A stretch of DNA of 64,000 bases. Origin: Ptiloglossa arizonensis. Taxonomy: Eukaryota; Arthropoda; Insecta; Hymenoptera; Colletidae. The stretch spans positions 434,001-498,000 of the forward strand of contig NW_027478400.1 in assembly GCF_051014685.1 (NCBI RefSeq), given 5' to 3'. Shown here in pieces: positions 54,615-64,000 of the stretch; within the stretch, counting starts at the first letter, position 1, and every line of letters begins with the position of its first letter. Under the pieces are notes generated by a model that did not search any database, was not told the DNA's origin, and worked only from the letters and a program-made list of their open reading frames with translations. A program made the position numbers and the translations under genes.

Positions 54615-54813
54615 TACTTTTAATAATTGTACTATATATCTTTTTATAAGATTAATTACATCATGAAATTATTTAAATATATCCTTCTTATATTTTTTCC
54701 CTTCAATTAAATAAAAAATATATAACTAAATTAACCTTAATTTTCTAAACTATTATCTATTTATAACTTTTTTAATATTTATATTTATATTTATGATCTA
54801 CTGGTTATATTAA
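53901..54813 (+). pseudogene. nad2: nad2 pseudogene (NADH dehydrogenase subunit 2), nuclear mitochondrial copy
   Basis: The source gene encodes a membrane subunit of mitochondrial complex I. With the invertebrate mitochondrial code, one frame runs from about 53921 to 54472. It contains the family-like stretches 'YNNLHWMG', 'LKMGMYSLYVRF', 'LNWINLLF' and 'KSIKIIIGYSS', the last corresponding to the conserved KIMAYSS region of ND2. The 5' part of the gene is missing at the satellite junction. Lesions are a Leu-to-stop change (TAA at 54473; the other arm keeps TTA), a one-base frame change near 54640, and two more in-frame stops at 54712 and 54727. The C-terminal tail and TAA (54811-54813) are still recognisable. 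It cannot be expressed from the nucleus because Trp is encoded by TGA. Confidence 0.88.
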
Positions 54814-54832
54814 TTTTTAGCATAATTAATAT

Positions 54833-56362
<1,530 letters not shown>

Positions 56363-56367
<5 letters not shown>

Positions 56368-56427
56368 TATGGCAGATTAGTGCATGAATTTAAGATTCAT
56401 TTATAAAATTTAATATTTTTATTGAAA
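56363..56427 (+). pseudogene. trnL2: trnL2 (tRNA-Leu UUR) mitochondrial copy in the NUMT
   Basis: The sequence sits between cox1 and cox2, its canonical insect position. The anticodon arm is ATGAA-TTTAAGA-TTCAT with anticodon TAA. The D-arm region 'tggcagattagtgca' is typical. The acceptor strands cttaata and tattgaa pair with one mismatch and one G-T. It overlaps the last bases of the cox1 stop, and cox2 starts one base later. A mitochondrial tRNA copy in nuclear DNA is not expected to be functional. Confidence 0.85.
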
Positions 56428-57111
56428 ATGTCCCATTGAAAAATAATTAATTTCCAAGACCCCAATTCGCCATATTCCGATAATTTAAATCTTTTTCACA
56501 ACTTCACAATAATTATAATAATTATAATCTCTTCATTAACTCTAATAATTATATTAGATATTTTTACTAATAAATTTATCAATCGATTTTTACTTAAAAA
56601 TCATCATATTGAAATTGTATGAACTTTACTCCCAATCATAATTTTAGCAGTAATTGCACTTCCTTCTTTAAAAACCCTGTATTTTATTGATGAACTATGA
56701 ATACCCGTATACTTAACAATCAAATCAATTGGGCACCAATAATATTGATCCTATGAATACCCAGAATTTAATAATTTAAATTTTGACTCCTATATAGATG
56801 AAGATTTAAATAATATTTACATTTTTCGTCTCCTAGACGTAGATAATCGAATAATTATTCCATCTAATATACTAATTCGAATATTAACAACATCAAACGA
56901 CGTAATTCACTCTTGAACTGTTCCGTCTTTAGGCTTAAAAATAGACTCAGTACCAGGGCGAATTAACCAAATAAATTTAATTACTAATCGACCTGGAGTA
57001 TTTTTCGGACAATGTTCTGAAATCTGCGGAGCTAATCACAGATTTATGCCAATTGTTGTGGAAAGAACGAATTATTCAAACTTTATTAATTGAATTAACA
57101 ACCAAAATTAA
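56428..57111 (+). pseudogene. cox2: cox2 pseudogene (cytochrome c oxidase subunit II), full length with one stop
   Basis: The source protein is complex IV subunit II, which carries the Cu-A centre that receives electrons from cytochrome c. It is 684 nt, 227 codons plus TAA, starting at ATG 56428 (MSHWKMINFQDPNSPY) directly after trnL2. The reading frame is intact in mitochondrial code except for one nonsense change at codon 105 (TAA at 56740). That stop replaces the first Trp of the conserved HQWYWSYEYP segment. The Cu-A motif [13 protein letters not shown] is preserved near the end. There is no frameshift. With cox1, it shows that the copied region was functional mtDNA shortly before transfer. 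Confidence 0.95.
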
Positions 57112-57148
57112 ATTTTAACCTACTCATATAATATTTAATTAAATCAAA
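57112..57148. other. Short AT-rich spacer between cox2 and trnK
   Basis: About 37 bases of AT-rich sequence without a recognisable gene. A small intergenic spacer at this place in the source mitochondrial genome is likely. Confidence 0.5.
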
Positions 57149-57209
57149 TCATTAGATGTCTGACAAAAGAATTGATTTTTTAAATCAAATTATAGTATTA
57201 AATTACTTC
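57149..57209 (+). pseudogene. trnK: trnK (tRNA-Lys) copy, 3' truncated, NUMT end
   Basis: 'cattagatgtctgac' matches the usual 5' half of insect mitochondrial trnK. The anticodon arm is TTGAT-TTTTTAA-ATCAA with anticodon TTT. The T-arm side can be followed to 'aattacttc' (57209), but the 3' acceptor strand that should pair with 'cattag' is absent and replaced by 'actttttat'. I take this as the right breakpoint of the mitochondrial insertion. Confidence 0.7.
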
Positions 57210-57221
57210 ACTTTTTATTTT

Positions 57222-57540
57222 AAAACTTTAAGAATCATCTCTTTACATCGAAGCTCGATCAAAATTAACTTCTATAAGTTCTTAATCATTTGTAATGCAT
57301 CAATAAGATGAACATTGTTCGACTAATATTGAGAACATGCATGAATGTTAGTAAAACTCGCGGAAATGAATAAACATTCACCGAAACTATTCGCCTTCGC
57401 AGATTTTGCAATATCTTGATGTTTATTTATCATAATTATTATATTAACAATTGTCGTAGTACCATAGTTTAAATAATTATTAACAATGCCCTAGTATAAA
57501 TAAAGGCTTAAAATATCATTTCATCGAAATATTCATTGCT
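57222..57540 (+). repeat. Promoter-like tandem unit, copy 1
   Basis: This is the first of two copies at about 548-bp spacing, roughly 80% alike by eye. The strongest conservation is 57372-57436 (aaacattcaccgaaac, then ttcgccttcgcagatt, then gcaatatcttga and gtttatttatcataat). Both copies end in a TATAAATA box followed by an 'atca-tttc' initiator-like sequence. Conservation of this core after substantial divergence could mean either functional constraint or a transposon-derived repeat. Confidence 0.75.
57495..57502 (+). promoter_or_regulatory. TATAAATA box, copy 1
   Basis: TATAAATA lies about 28 bases upstream of an arthropod initiator-like TCATC (57521-57525) and 50 bases upstream of the ATG of a small ORF. 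It is present in both copies of the tandem unit. Promoter activity is inferred only. Confidence 0.4.
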
Positions 57541-57544
57541 CGCG

Positions 57545-57655
57545 ATGGAATTTTTCGTTGAGATCAAACTGACATTCTCAAGGTTACACGTATCGGTGAT
57601 CGATTCACAAGCGTTCATCGCTATGATTGTTGTATCTAGAAAAGCGATTAATTGA
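57545..57655 (+). CDS. Small ORF (36 aa) downstream of the TATA box, uncertain
   Basis: ATG at 57545 has G at -3 and G at +4, a good initiation context. The frame is 36 codons ending in TGA, with a hydrophobic middle (QAFIAMIVV). TATAAATA lies 50 bases upstream, and AATAAA follows 16 bases after the stop at 57671-57676, so the arrangement resembles a very short transcription unit. Codon use cannot be judged at this length, no family is recognised, and the second copy of the repeat does not keep the ORF. Chance is a serious alternative. Confidence 0.15.
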   Translation: MEFFVEIKLTFSRLHVSVIDSQAFIAMIVVSRKAIN

Positions 57656-57670
57656 ATTTCAGCGCCTTCA

Positions 57671-57676
57671 AATAAA
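57671..57676 (+). terminator. AATAAA poly(A)-signal-like hexamer
   Basis: A canonical hexamer sits 16 bases after the small ORF stop. The region is AT-rich, so the hexamer alone has little weight. Confidence 0.2.
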
Positions 57677-57769
57677 AAATGCAACTACTACGCGTATTGT
57701 GTAAATTATAAGAATTAAACAAATGTTAAATTAATGTATTTAATAAACAATTGTTACTTTCCCTGCTAT

Positions 57770-58065
57770 AAAACTTTACGAAACACGTTTTACTTTGAAT
57801 CTCGATCCAAATTAATTTCTATGAGGTAGTTAATCATTTTCAATGCATAAATAGGATGCACATTGTTCGATTAATATTGGGAACATACATAAATGTTAGT
57901 AACAATGGCGGAAATGAACAAACATTCACCGAAACCGTTCGCCTTCGCAGATTTCGCAATATCTTGACGTTTATTTATCATAATAATTAACAACCGTCGT
58001 TGGACCGTAGATTAAACAATTTTTCACAATGTTCCGGTATAAATAATGGCTATAAAGCCATCAAT
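57770..58065 (+). repeat. Promoter-like tandem unit, copy 2
   Basis: This is the second copy of the 57222 unit, starting at 'ataaaactttacg'. The conserved core is at 57920-57983 and the TATAAATA box at 58038-58045. The box is followed by a short hairpin ATGGCT-ATAA-AGCCAT (58047-58062). Similarity fades soon after, so the tandem duplication is truncated. Confidence 0.75.
58038..58045 (+). promoter_or_regulatory. TATAAATA box, copy 2
   Basis: Same position within the repeat as the box at 57495, about 25 bases upstream of a TCAAT initiator-like sequence (58061). No ORF of note follows. Confidence 0.35.
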
Positions 58066-58108
58066 TTCTTGAAGTATTTGGTTAGATCGAAGAAATACAA
58101 TCGAAGGA

Positions 58109-58132
58109 ACCGTGCGATAAAATAAATGAATA
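58109..58132 (+). repeat. 24-bp direct repeat, left copy
   Basis: Starts with accgtgcgataaaataaat and recurs at 58392-58415 with one mismatch in 24 bases. The two copies bracket about 260 bp. Confidence 0.8.
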
Positions 58133-58224
58133 TTTCGCTACATATTGGAATTATAGTTTGTATGTATGCAAATATATCCTGAACCCGCAATTACAAATCC
58201 CTGTAACGTGGTAATTACATGGGT

Positions 58225-58237
58225 TGCCATCTATTGG
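58225..58237 (-). promoter_or_regulatory. CTCF-like motif, minus strand
   Basis: On the minus strand CCAATAGATGGCA fits the CTCF core CCASYAGRKGGCR at 12 of 13 positions. It is paired with an oppositely oriented relative at 58321. A terminal-inverted-repeat reading (MITE-like) is equally possible. Confidence 0.3.
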
Positions 58238-58320
58238 AGAAAGGGTTAAACTACACTTAAGGGGTGAAAACACCTGGCGGAGAAACGCTCAACTTTGTTG
58301 AGGAATTGTTCTAATTTCCA

Positions 58321-58333
58321 CAAATAGATGGCG
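58321..58333 (+). promoter_or_regulatory. CTCF-like motif, plus strand
   Basis: CAAATAGATGGCG fits CCASYAGRKGGCR at 11 of 13 positions and shares the 'aatagatggc' core with the inverted copy at 58225. The two are divergent, about 96 bp apart, and both lie between the 24-bp direct repeats. Confidence 0.3.
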
Positions 58334-58391
58334 CGACAAGTACAATTTACCGACATTAGAGATAAGTATTTCCATTTGTATGATATTCCGT

Positions 58392-58415
58392 ACCGTGCGA
58401 TAAAATAAATAAATA
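58392..58415 (+). repeat. 24-bp direct repeat, right copy
   Basis: Partner of 58109-58132 (one mismatch). It lies about 60 bp from the start of the right nad2 arm. Confidence 0.8.
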
Positions 58416-58477
58416 CCTTTGTACAAACTTTTGTATGTTTCATCTTTCGAATAAACGTAAAATTAAACATTCCACGG

Positions 58478-59192
58478 TAAATTTTATTCTTGAATTTATT
58501 AATGTTTCTAGGACGATTTATTTCAGTATAAAGAGTGCTATAGGTGGGAAATTTGTGTACATAATAATTATTGAGTATAAAATAATTTTTCTTCTATTAG
58601 ACGTTAATATATTAAATAAGGAAGAAGAGTTAATCTTTATTATTTTAAATATAAAAATTAAAATAAAAGAAATTATTGAATATAAAATGAAATATGTTCA
58701 AAATGTATTATTGTTAATTATTAATAAAATAACTATAATAGATGTTTGTGTAACAGATGAATATCCTATAATTATTATGATTGATTTTTTTGTTTAAGCA
58801 AATGATAGGGGCAATAATTACATTAATTAGGCAAATAAAATAAATTTCATTATTAAATTTTAATATGAGTTCTATAATAATTATAGGGATTAATGTTATT
58901 AAAGTTATTATAAAGAATAGATTAATTCAATTTAATGAATAAATTAAAGAAATGAATCGAACATTTAAAGAGTACATCCCAATTTTTAAGATAAGTGAAA
59001 AAAAAAAAATTATTATAAATAAATAATTAGATTTATTTCCGATTGTGTGTAAATTATTATATATAGTAAATAGTGTAAATAAAATTCTTCTGGAGGCTAA
59101 AGAGATTAAAAAATATATTAAATATGTATTTAGAGTATTAGTGTCTAATTTAACTACAGATCAAACGATTTATAATAGAAATTATAAATATT
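58478..59192 (-). pseudogene. nad2: nad2 pseudogene fragment, inverted copy (right arm)
   Basis: This is the reverse complement of the left arm, about 95% identical, covering the same internal part of nad2. On the minus strand it keeps Leu (TTA) where the left arm has a stop. It has its own lesions: TGA-to-TAA within the segment after 'ALFILK', a one-base loss at the poly-T tract (11 T plus a missing triplet, versus 9 T in the left arm), and one extra A in the 'aaacaaaaaaatc' run. The two arms therefore decayed independently after duplication. The outer end coincides with the outer end of the left arm, 15 bp before the second array begins. Confidence 0.9.
58478..59192 (-). repeat. Inverted repeat, right arm (715 bp)
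   Basis: Pairs with 53901-54614 across a 3.86-kb loop containing the rest of the NUMT and the nuclear segment. A further 12-14 bases (ataatcatataat) separate it from the purine-rich array; they may be residual nad2 or filler. Confidence 0.93.
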
Positions 59193-60240
59193 ATAATCAT
59201 ATAATCGAAACGGAGAAACGGAGAAACGGACAAACGATGAAACGAAGGAAGAAACGGAGAAACGAAGAAAGAACCGGAGAAATGAAGAAAGAAACGAAGA
59301 AACGAAGAAAGAAACGGAGAAACGAAGAATGAAACGGAGAAACGAAGAAAGAAACGGAGAAACGAAGAAAGAAACTGAGAAACGAAGAAAGAAACGTAGA
59401 ATCGGAGAAAGAAACGGAGAAACGAACAAAGAAACGGAGAAACGAAGAAAGAGACGGAGAAACGAAGAAAGAAACGGAGAAACGAAGAAACTAACGGAGT
59501 AACGAGGAAAGGAACGAAGAAACGAAGAAACAAACGGAGTAACGAAGAAAGAAACGAAGAAACGAAGAAACAAACGGAGAACCGGAGAAATAAATGGAGA
59601 AACGAAGGAATAAACCGGGAAACGGAGAAAGAAACGCAGAAACGAACAAAGAAACGGAGAAACGAACAAAGAAACGGAATAACGATGAAAGAAACGAAGA
59701 GACGAAGAAAGAAACGGAGAATCGGAGAAATAAATGGAGAAACGAACAAAGAAACGGAGAAACTAACAACGAAACGGAGAAACGGAGAAATAATTGGAGA
59801 AACGAAGAAATAAACCCAAAAACGGAGAAAGAAACGGAGAAACGAAGAAAGAAACGAAGAAACAAACGGAGAAACGAACAAAGAAACGGAGAAACGAAGA
59901 GAGAAACGGAGAAACGGAGAAATAAACCGAGAAACGGAGAAAGAAACGGAGAAACGAAGATAGAAACGGAGAAACGGAGAAACGAACAAAGAAACGGAGA
60001 AACGAACAAAGAAACGGAGAAACGAAGAAAGAAACGGAGTAACGAAGAAAGAAACGAAGAAACGAAGAAAGAAACGGAGAAACGAAGAAACAAACGGAGA
60101 AACGAAGAAAGAAACGGAGAAACGAAGAAAGAAACGGAGAAGCGAAGAAACAAATGGAGAAACGAAGAAAGAAACGGAGTAACGAAGAAAGAAATGGAGA
60201 AACGAAGAAAGAAACGGAGTAACGAAGAAAGAAACGGAGA

Positions 60241-63200
60241 AACGAAGAAAGAAACGGAGAAACGAACAAAGAAACGGAGAAACGAAGGAAGAAACCGAGA
60301 AACGAAAAAAGAAACGGAGAAACGAATAAAGAAACGGAGAAACGAAGAAAGAACCGGAGTAACGAAGAAAGAAACGGAGAAACGGAGAAATAAATGGAGA
60401 AACGAAGCAATAAATGGAGAAACGAAGAAATAAACGGAGAAACGAAGAAAGAAACGGAGAAGCGAAGAGAGAAACGGTGAAACGAAGGAAGAAACGGAGA
60501 ATCGGAGAAATAAATGGAGAAACGGAGAAATAAATGGAGAAACGAGGAAATAAACGGAGAAACGAAGAAATAAACGGAGAAACGAAGAAAGAAACGGAGA
60601 AACGAAGAAAGAAACGGAGAAACCAATGAAGAAACGGAGTAACGAAGAAAGAAACGAAGAAACGAAGAAAGAAACGGAGAAATAAATGGAGAAACATAGA
60701 AATAAACGGAGAAACGAAGAAGGAAACGGTGAAACGAAGAAAGAAACGGAGAAACGAAGAAAGAAACGGTGAAACGAAGAAAGAAACGGAGAAACGAAGG
60801 AAGAAACGGAGAATCGGAGAAATAAATGGAGAAACGGTGAAATAAATGGAGAAACGAAGAAAGAAACGGAGAAACGATGGAAGAAACGGGGAAACGGTGA
60901 AATAAATGGAGAAACGAAGAAATAAACTGAGAAACTAACAAGGAAACGGAGAAACGAACAAAGAAACGGAGAAACGAACAAAGAAACGGAGAAACGAAGA
61001 ACGAAACGGAGTAACGAACAAAGAAACGGAGAAACGAACAAAGAAACGGAGAAACGAAGGAAGAAACCGAGAAACGAAGAAAGAAACGGAGAAACGAATA
61101 AAGAAACGGAGAAACGAAGAAAGAACCGGAGTAACGAAGAAAGAAACGGAGAAACGGAGAAATAAATGGAGAAACGAAGAAATAAACGGAGAAACGAAGA
61201 AAGAAACGGAGAAGCGAAGAGAGAAACGGTGAAACGAAGGAAGAAACGGAGAATTGGAGATATAAATGGAGAAACGGAGAAATAAATGGAGAAACGAGGA
61301 AATAAACGGAGAAATGAAGAAATAAACGGAGAAACGAACAAAGAAACGGAGAAACGAAGAAAGAAACGGAGAAACTAACAAAGAAACGGAGAAACGAACA
61401 AAGAAACGGAGAAACGAACAAAGAAACGGAGAAACCAAGAAAGAAACGGAGAAACGGAGAAATAAATGGAGAAACGAAGGAATAAACTGGGAAACGGAGA
61501 AAGAAACGCAGAAACGAACAAAGAAACGGAGAAACGAACAAAGAAACGGAGAAACGAAGAAAGAAGCGGAGTAACGAAGAAAGAAACGAAGAAACGAAGA
61601 AAGAAACGGAGAATCGGAGAAATAAATGGAGAATCGAAGAAACAAACGGAGAAACGAAGAAACAAACGGAGAAACGAAGAAAGAAACGGAGAAACGGAGA
61701 AATAAATGGAGGAACGAAGAAATAAACGGAGGAACGAAGAAAGAAACGGAGAAACGAAGAAAGAAACGGAGAAACGAAGAAAGAAACGGAGAAACGGAGA
61801 AATAAATGGAGAAACGAAGAAATAAACGGAGAAACGAAGAAAGAAATGGAGAAACGAAGAAAGAAATGGAGTAACGAAGAAAGAAATGGAGACTCGAAGA
61901 AAGAAACGGAGATACGAAGAAAGAAACGGAGAAACGAACAAAGAAACGGAGAAACGAAGAAAGAAACGGAGAAACAGAGAAATAAATGGAGAAACGAAGA
62001 AATAAACAGAGAAACGAACAAGGAAACGGAGAAACGAACAAAGAAACGGAGAAACGAGGAAAGAAACGGTGAAACGGAGAAATAAATGAAGAAACGAAGA
62101 AATAAACGTAGAAACGAAGAAAGATACGGAGAAACGAAGGAAGAAACGGAGAAACGAAGAAAGAAACGGAGAAACGATCAATGAAACGGAGAAACGAAGA
62201 AAGAAACGGAGAAGCGAAGAAAGAAACGGAGAAACGAACAAAGAAACGGAGAAACGAAGAAAGAAACGGGGAAACAGAGAAATAAATGGAGAAACGAAGA
62301 AATAAACAGAGAAACGAACAAGGAAACGGAGAAACGAACAAAGAAACGGAGAAACGAGGAAAGAAACGGTGAAACGGAGAAATAAATGAAGAAACGAAGA
62401 AATAAACGTAGAAACGAAGAAAGAAACGGAGAAACGAAGAAAGAAACGGAGAAACGAAGGATGAAACGGAGAAGCGAAGAAAGAAACGGAGAAACGGAGA
62501 AAGAAACGGAAAAACGAAGAAAGAAACGGAGAAACGAAGAAAGATACGGAGAAACGGAGAAATAAATGGAGAAACGAGGAAATAAACGGAGGAACGAAGA
62601 AAGAAATGGAGAAGCGAAGAAAGAAACGGAGTAACGAAGAAAGAAACGAAGAAATGAAGAACGAAACGGAGAAACGAACAAAGAAACGGAGAAACGAAGA
62701 AAGAAACGGAGAAACTAAGAAAGAAACGGAGAAACGAAGGAAGAAACGCAGTAACGATGAAAGAAACGAAGAAACGAAGAAAGAAACGGAGAATCGGAGA
62801 AATAAATGGAGAAACGAAGGAATAAACCGAGAAACGGAGAAACGGGGAAACGATGAAACGAAGACAGAAACGGAGAAACGAAGAAAGAAGCAGAGAAATG
62901 AAAAAAGAAACGAAGAAACGAAGAAACGAAAAAAGAAACGGAGAAACGAAGAAATAAACGGAGAAACGAAGAAAGAAACGGAGAAACGAAGAAATAAACG
63001 GAGAATCGAAGAAACAAACGGAGAAACGAACAAAGAAACGGAGAAACGAAGAAAGAAACGGAGAAACGAATAAAGAAACGGAGAAACGAAGAAAGAAACT
63101 GAGAAACGAAGAAAGAAACGGAGAATCGGAGAAATAAATGGAGAAACGAAGGAATAAACCGAGAAACGGAGAAAGAAACGGAGAAACGAACAAAGAAACG

Positions 63201-63600
63201 GAGAAACGAAGAAAGAAACGAACAAAGAAACGGAGAAACGAAGAAAGAAACGGAGAAACGAAGAAAGAAACGGAGTAACGATCAAAGAAACGGAGAAACG
63301 AAGAAAGAAACGGAGAAACGAAGGAAGAAACCGAGAAACGAAGAAAGAAACGGAGAAACGAATAAAGAAACGGAGAAACGAAGAAAGAACCGGAGTAACG
63401 AAGAAAGAGACGGAGAAATAAATGGAGAAACGAAGCAATAAATGGAGAAACGAAGAAATAAACCGAGAAACGAAGAAAGAAACGGAGAAACGAAGAGAGA
63501 AACGGAGAAACGAAGGAAGAAACGGAGAATCGGCGAAATAAATGGAGAAACGGAGAAATAAATGGAGAAACGAGGAAATAAACGGAGAAACGAAGAAATA
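60241..63600. repeat. About 300-bp block present three times within the 20-bp array
   Basis: The same order of variant units (GAATAAA, GAACCGGAGTAACG, taaatgg, GAAGAGAGAAACGG, gaatcgg or gaattgg, taaatgg, gaggaaataaacgg) appears at about 60241-60560, 61022-61320 and 63290-63600. This shows amplification of multi-unit blocks. Confidence 0.7.
61921..62423. repeat. 300-bp offset duplication (15 units) in the 20-bp array
   Basis: 61921-62123 recurs at 62221-62423 almost without change, including the rare units 'gaaacagaga', 'aataaacagaga', 'aacaaggaaacgg' and 'aataaatgaagaaacg'. Confidence 0.85.
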
Positions 63601-64000
63601 AACGGAGAAACGAACAAAGAAACGGAGAAACGAAGAAAGGAACGGAGTAACGAAGAAAGAAACCAAGGAAAGAAGAAAGGAACGGAGAATCGGAGAAATA
63701 AATGGAGAAACGAACAAAGAAACGCAGAAACTAACAAAGAAACGGAGAAACGGAGAAATAAATGGAGAAACGAAGAAATAACCCCAGAAACGGAGAAAGA
63801 AACGGAGAAACGAAGAAAGAAACGGAGAAACGAACAACGAAACGGAGAAACGAACAAAGAAACGGAGAAACGAACAAAGAAACGGAGAAACGAACAAAGA
63901 AACGGAGAAACGAACAAAGAAACGGAGAAACGAAGAAAGAAACGGAGAAACGGAGAAATAAACCGAGAAACGGAGAAAGAAACGGAGAAACGAAGATAGA

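Larger units (their letters stand above)
57210..58477. other. Non-satellite, presumably nuclear segment between the NUMT and the right arm
   Basis: About 1.27 kb of moderately AT-rich sequence with no similarity visible to either array or to mitochondrial genes. It holds a diverged tandem duplication with TATA elements, a 36-codon ORF, a 24-bp direct repeat and a short inverted motif pair (each listed separately). No long coding frame is present. Confidence 0.7.
59207..64000. repeat. Purine-rich 20-bp tandem array (8+12 modular minisatellite)
   Basis: The plus strand consists almost only of A and G with C in CG pairs. The unit is GAAACGGA plus GAAACGAAGAAA. Common variants are GAACAAA for GAAGAAA, TAAATGGA or TAAACGGA for GAAACGGA, and GGAGTAACG for GGAGAAACG. 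The 20-bp phase is kept for long stretches. Changes of phase are mostly by 8 or 12 bp (near 59861, 59970, 60680, 62830), which reveals the two modules. It continues to the window end. All minus-strand frames are open for hundreds of codons because the unit contains no stop triplet on that strand; these are not genes. There is no sequence relation to the 177-bp satellite. Confidence 0.96.

Noticed and set aside
58047..58062. Rho-independent-type terminator hairpin (ATGGCT-ATAA-AGCCAT)
   Set aside because: The stem is only 6 bp, no T-run follows, and this is eukaryotic DNA.
57222..58065. Pair of LTRs of a retrotransposon
   Set aside because: The copies do not start with TG and end with CA, the spacing of about 250 bp leaves no internal coding region, and no primer-binding site or polypurine tract was seen.
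58246..58797. 74- and 120-codon frames around the right arm
   Set aside because: The 120-codon frame is antisense to the nad2 pseudogene, and the 74-codon frame lies in the AT-rich spacer across the direct repeat and motif pair. Neither has support beyond being open.
59150..63917. Large minus-strand proteins (515 to 840 residues) and plus-strand Lys/Arg/Glu-rich proteins across the purine-rich array
   Set aside because: All are cyclic translations of the 20-bp repeat, open in several frames and on both strands, with no promoter, domain or codon signal. They follow from repeat composition.
59207..64000. Telomeric repeat (TTAGG type) or subtelomere
   Set aside because: No run of TTAGG or CCTAA is present; the unit is GAAACGGA plus GAAACGAAGAAA.

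Overview
This window is eukaryotic, repeat-dominated chromosomal DNA, most likely from an insect. Bee-like or other aculeate Hymenoptera is my best guess. The evidence is a 3.3-kb insertion of mitochondrial DNA that reads in the invertebrate mitochondrial code (TGA = Trp, AGA = Ser, ATA = Met). Its order is nad2-cox1-trnL2-cox2-trnK, with a UUU-anticodon trnK next to cox2. I see no intact protein-coding gene of recognisable function anywhere in the window.

Layout: (1) 1-53900 is one uninterrupted head-to-tail satellite array of about 305 monomers, each about 177 bp, in a single orientation. Monomers differ mostly in one variable stretch. They are arranged in overlapping higher-order duplications of 3, 4, 5, 7, 8, 9, 11, 12, 15, 18 and 23 monomers. 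The best of these is a nearly perfect 12-monomer (2,123 bp) tandem duplication at 15339-19584. Nearly every monomer carries a 17-bp motif one base away from the CENP-B box core, and at least one monomer (9504-9520) matches it fully. A centromeric role is therefore a reasonable hypothesis. (2) 53901-59192 is a 5.3-kb non-satellite island bounded exactly by a ~715-bp inverted repeat, and both arms are mitochondrial nad2. Inside the left arm the insertion continues through the rest of nad2, near full-length cox1, trnL2, cox2 and a truncated trnK. About 1.27 kb of presumably nuclear, non-repetitive sequence follows. It holds a diverged tandem duplication with a TATAAATA element in each copy, a 36-codon ORF, a 24-bp direct repeat and two inverted CTCF-like motifs. 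The right nad2 arm comes last. (3) 59207-64000 (continuing past the window) is a second, unrelated purine-rich tandem array. It has a 20-bp unit built from an 8-bp and a 12-bp module, with its own 300-bp-scale duplications.

The genes do not work together as a pathway. They are dead mitochondrial copies trapped between two satellites. The most unusual feature is the architecture: satellite A, inverted mitochondrial arms, satellite B, with both array boundaries coinciding with the outer ends of the arms. Long open frames across both arrays follow from repeat composition and are not annotated as genes.
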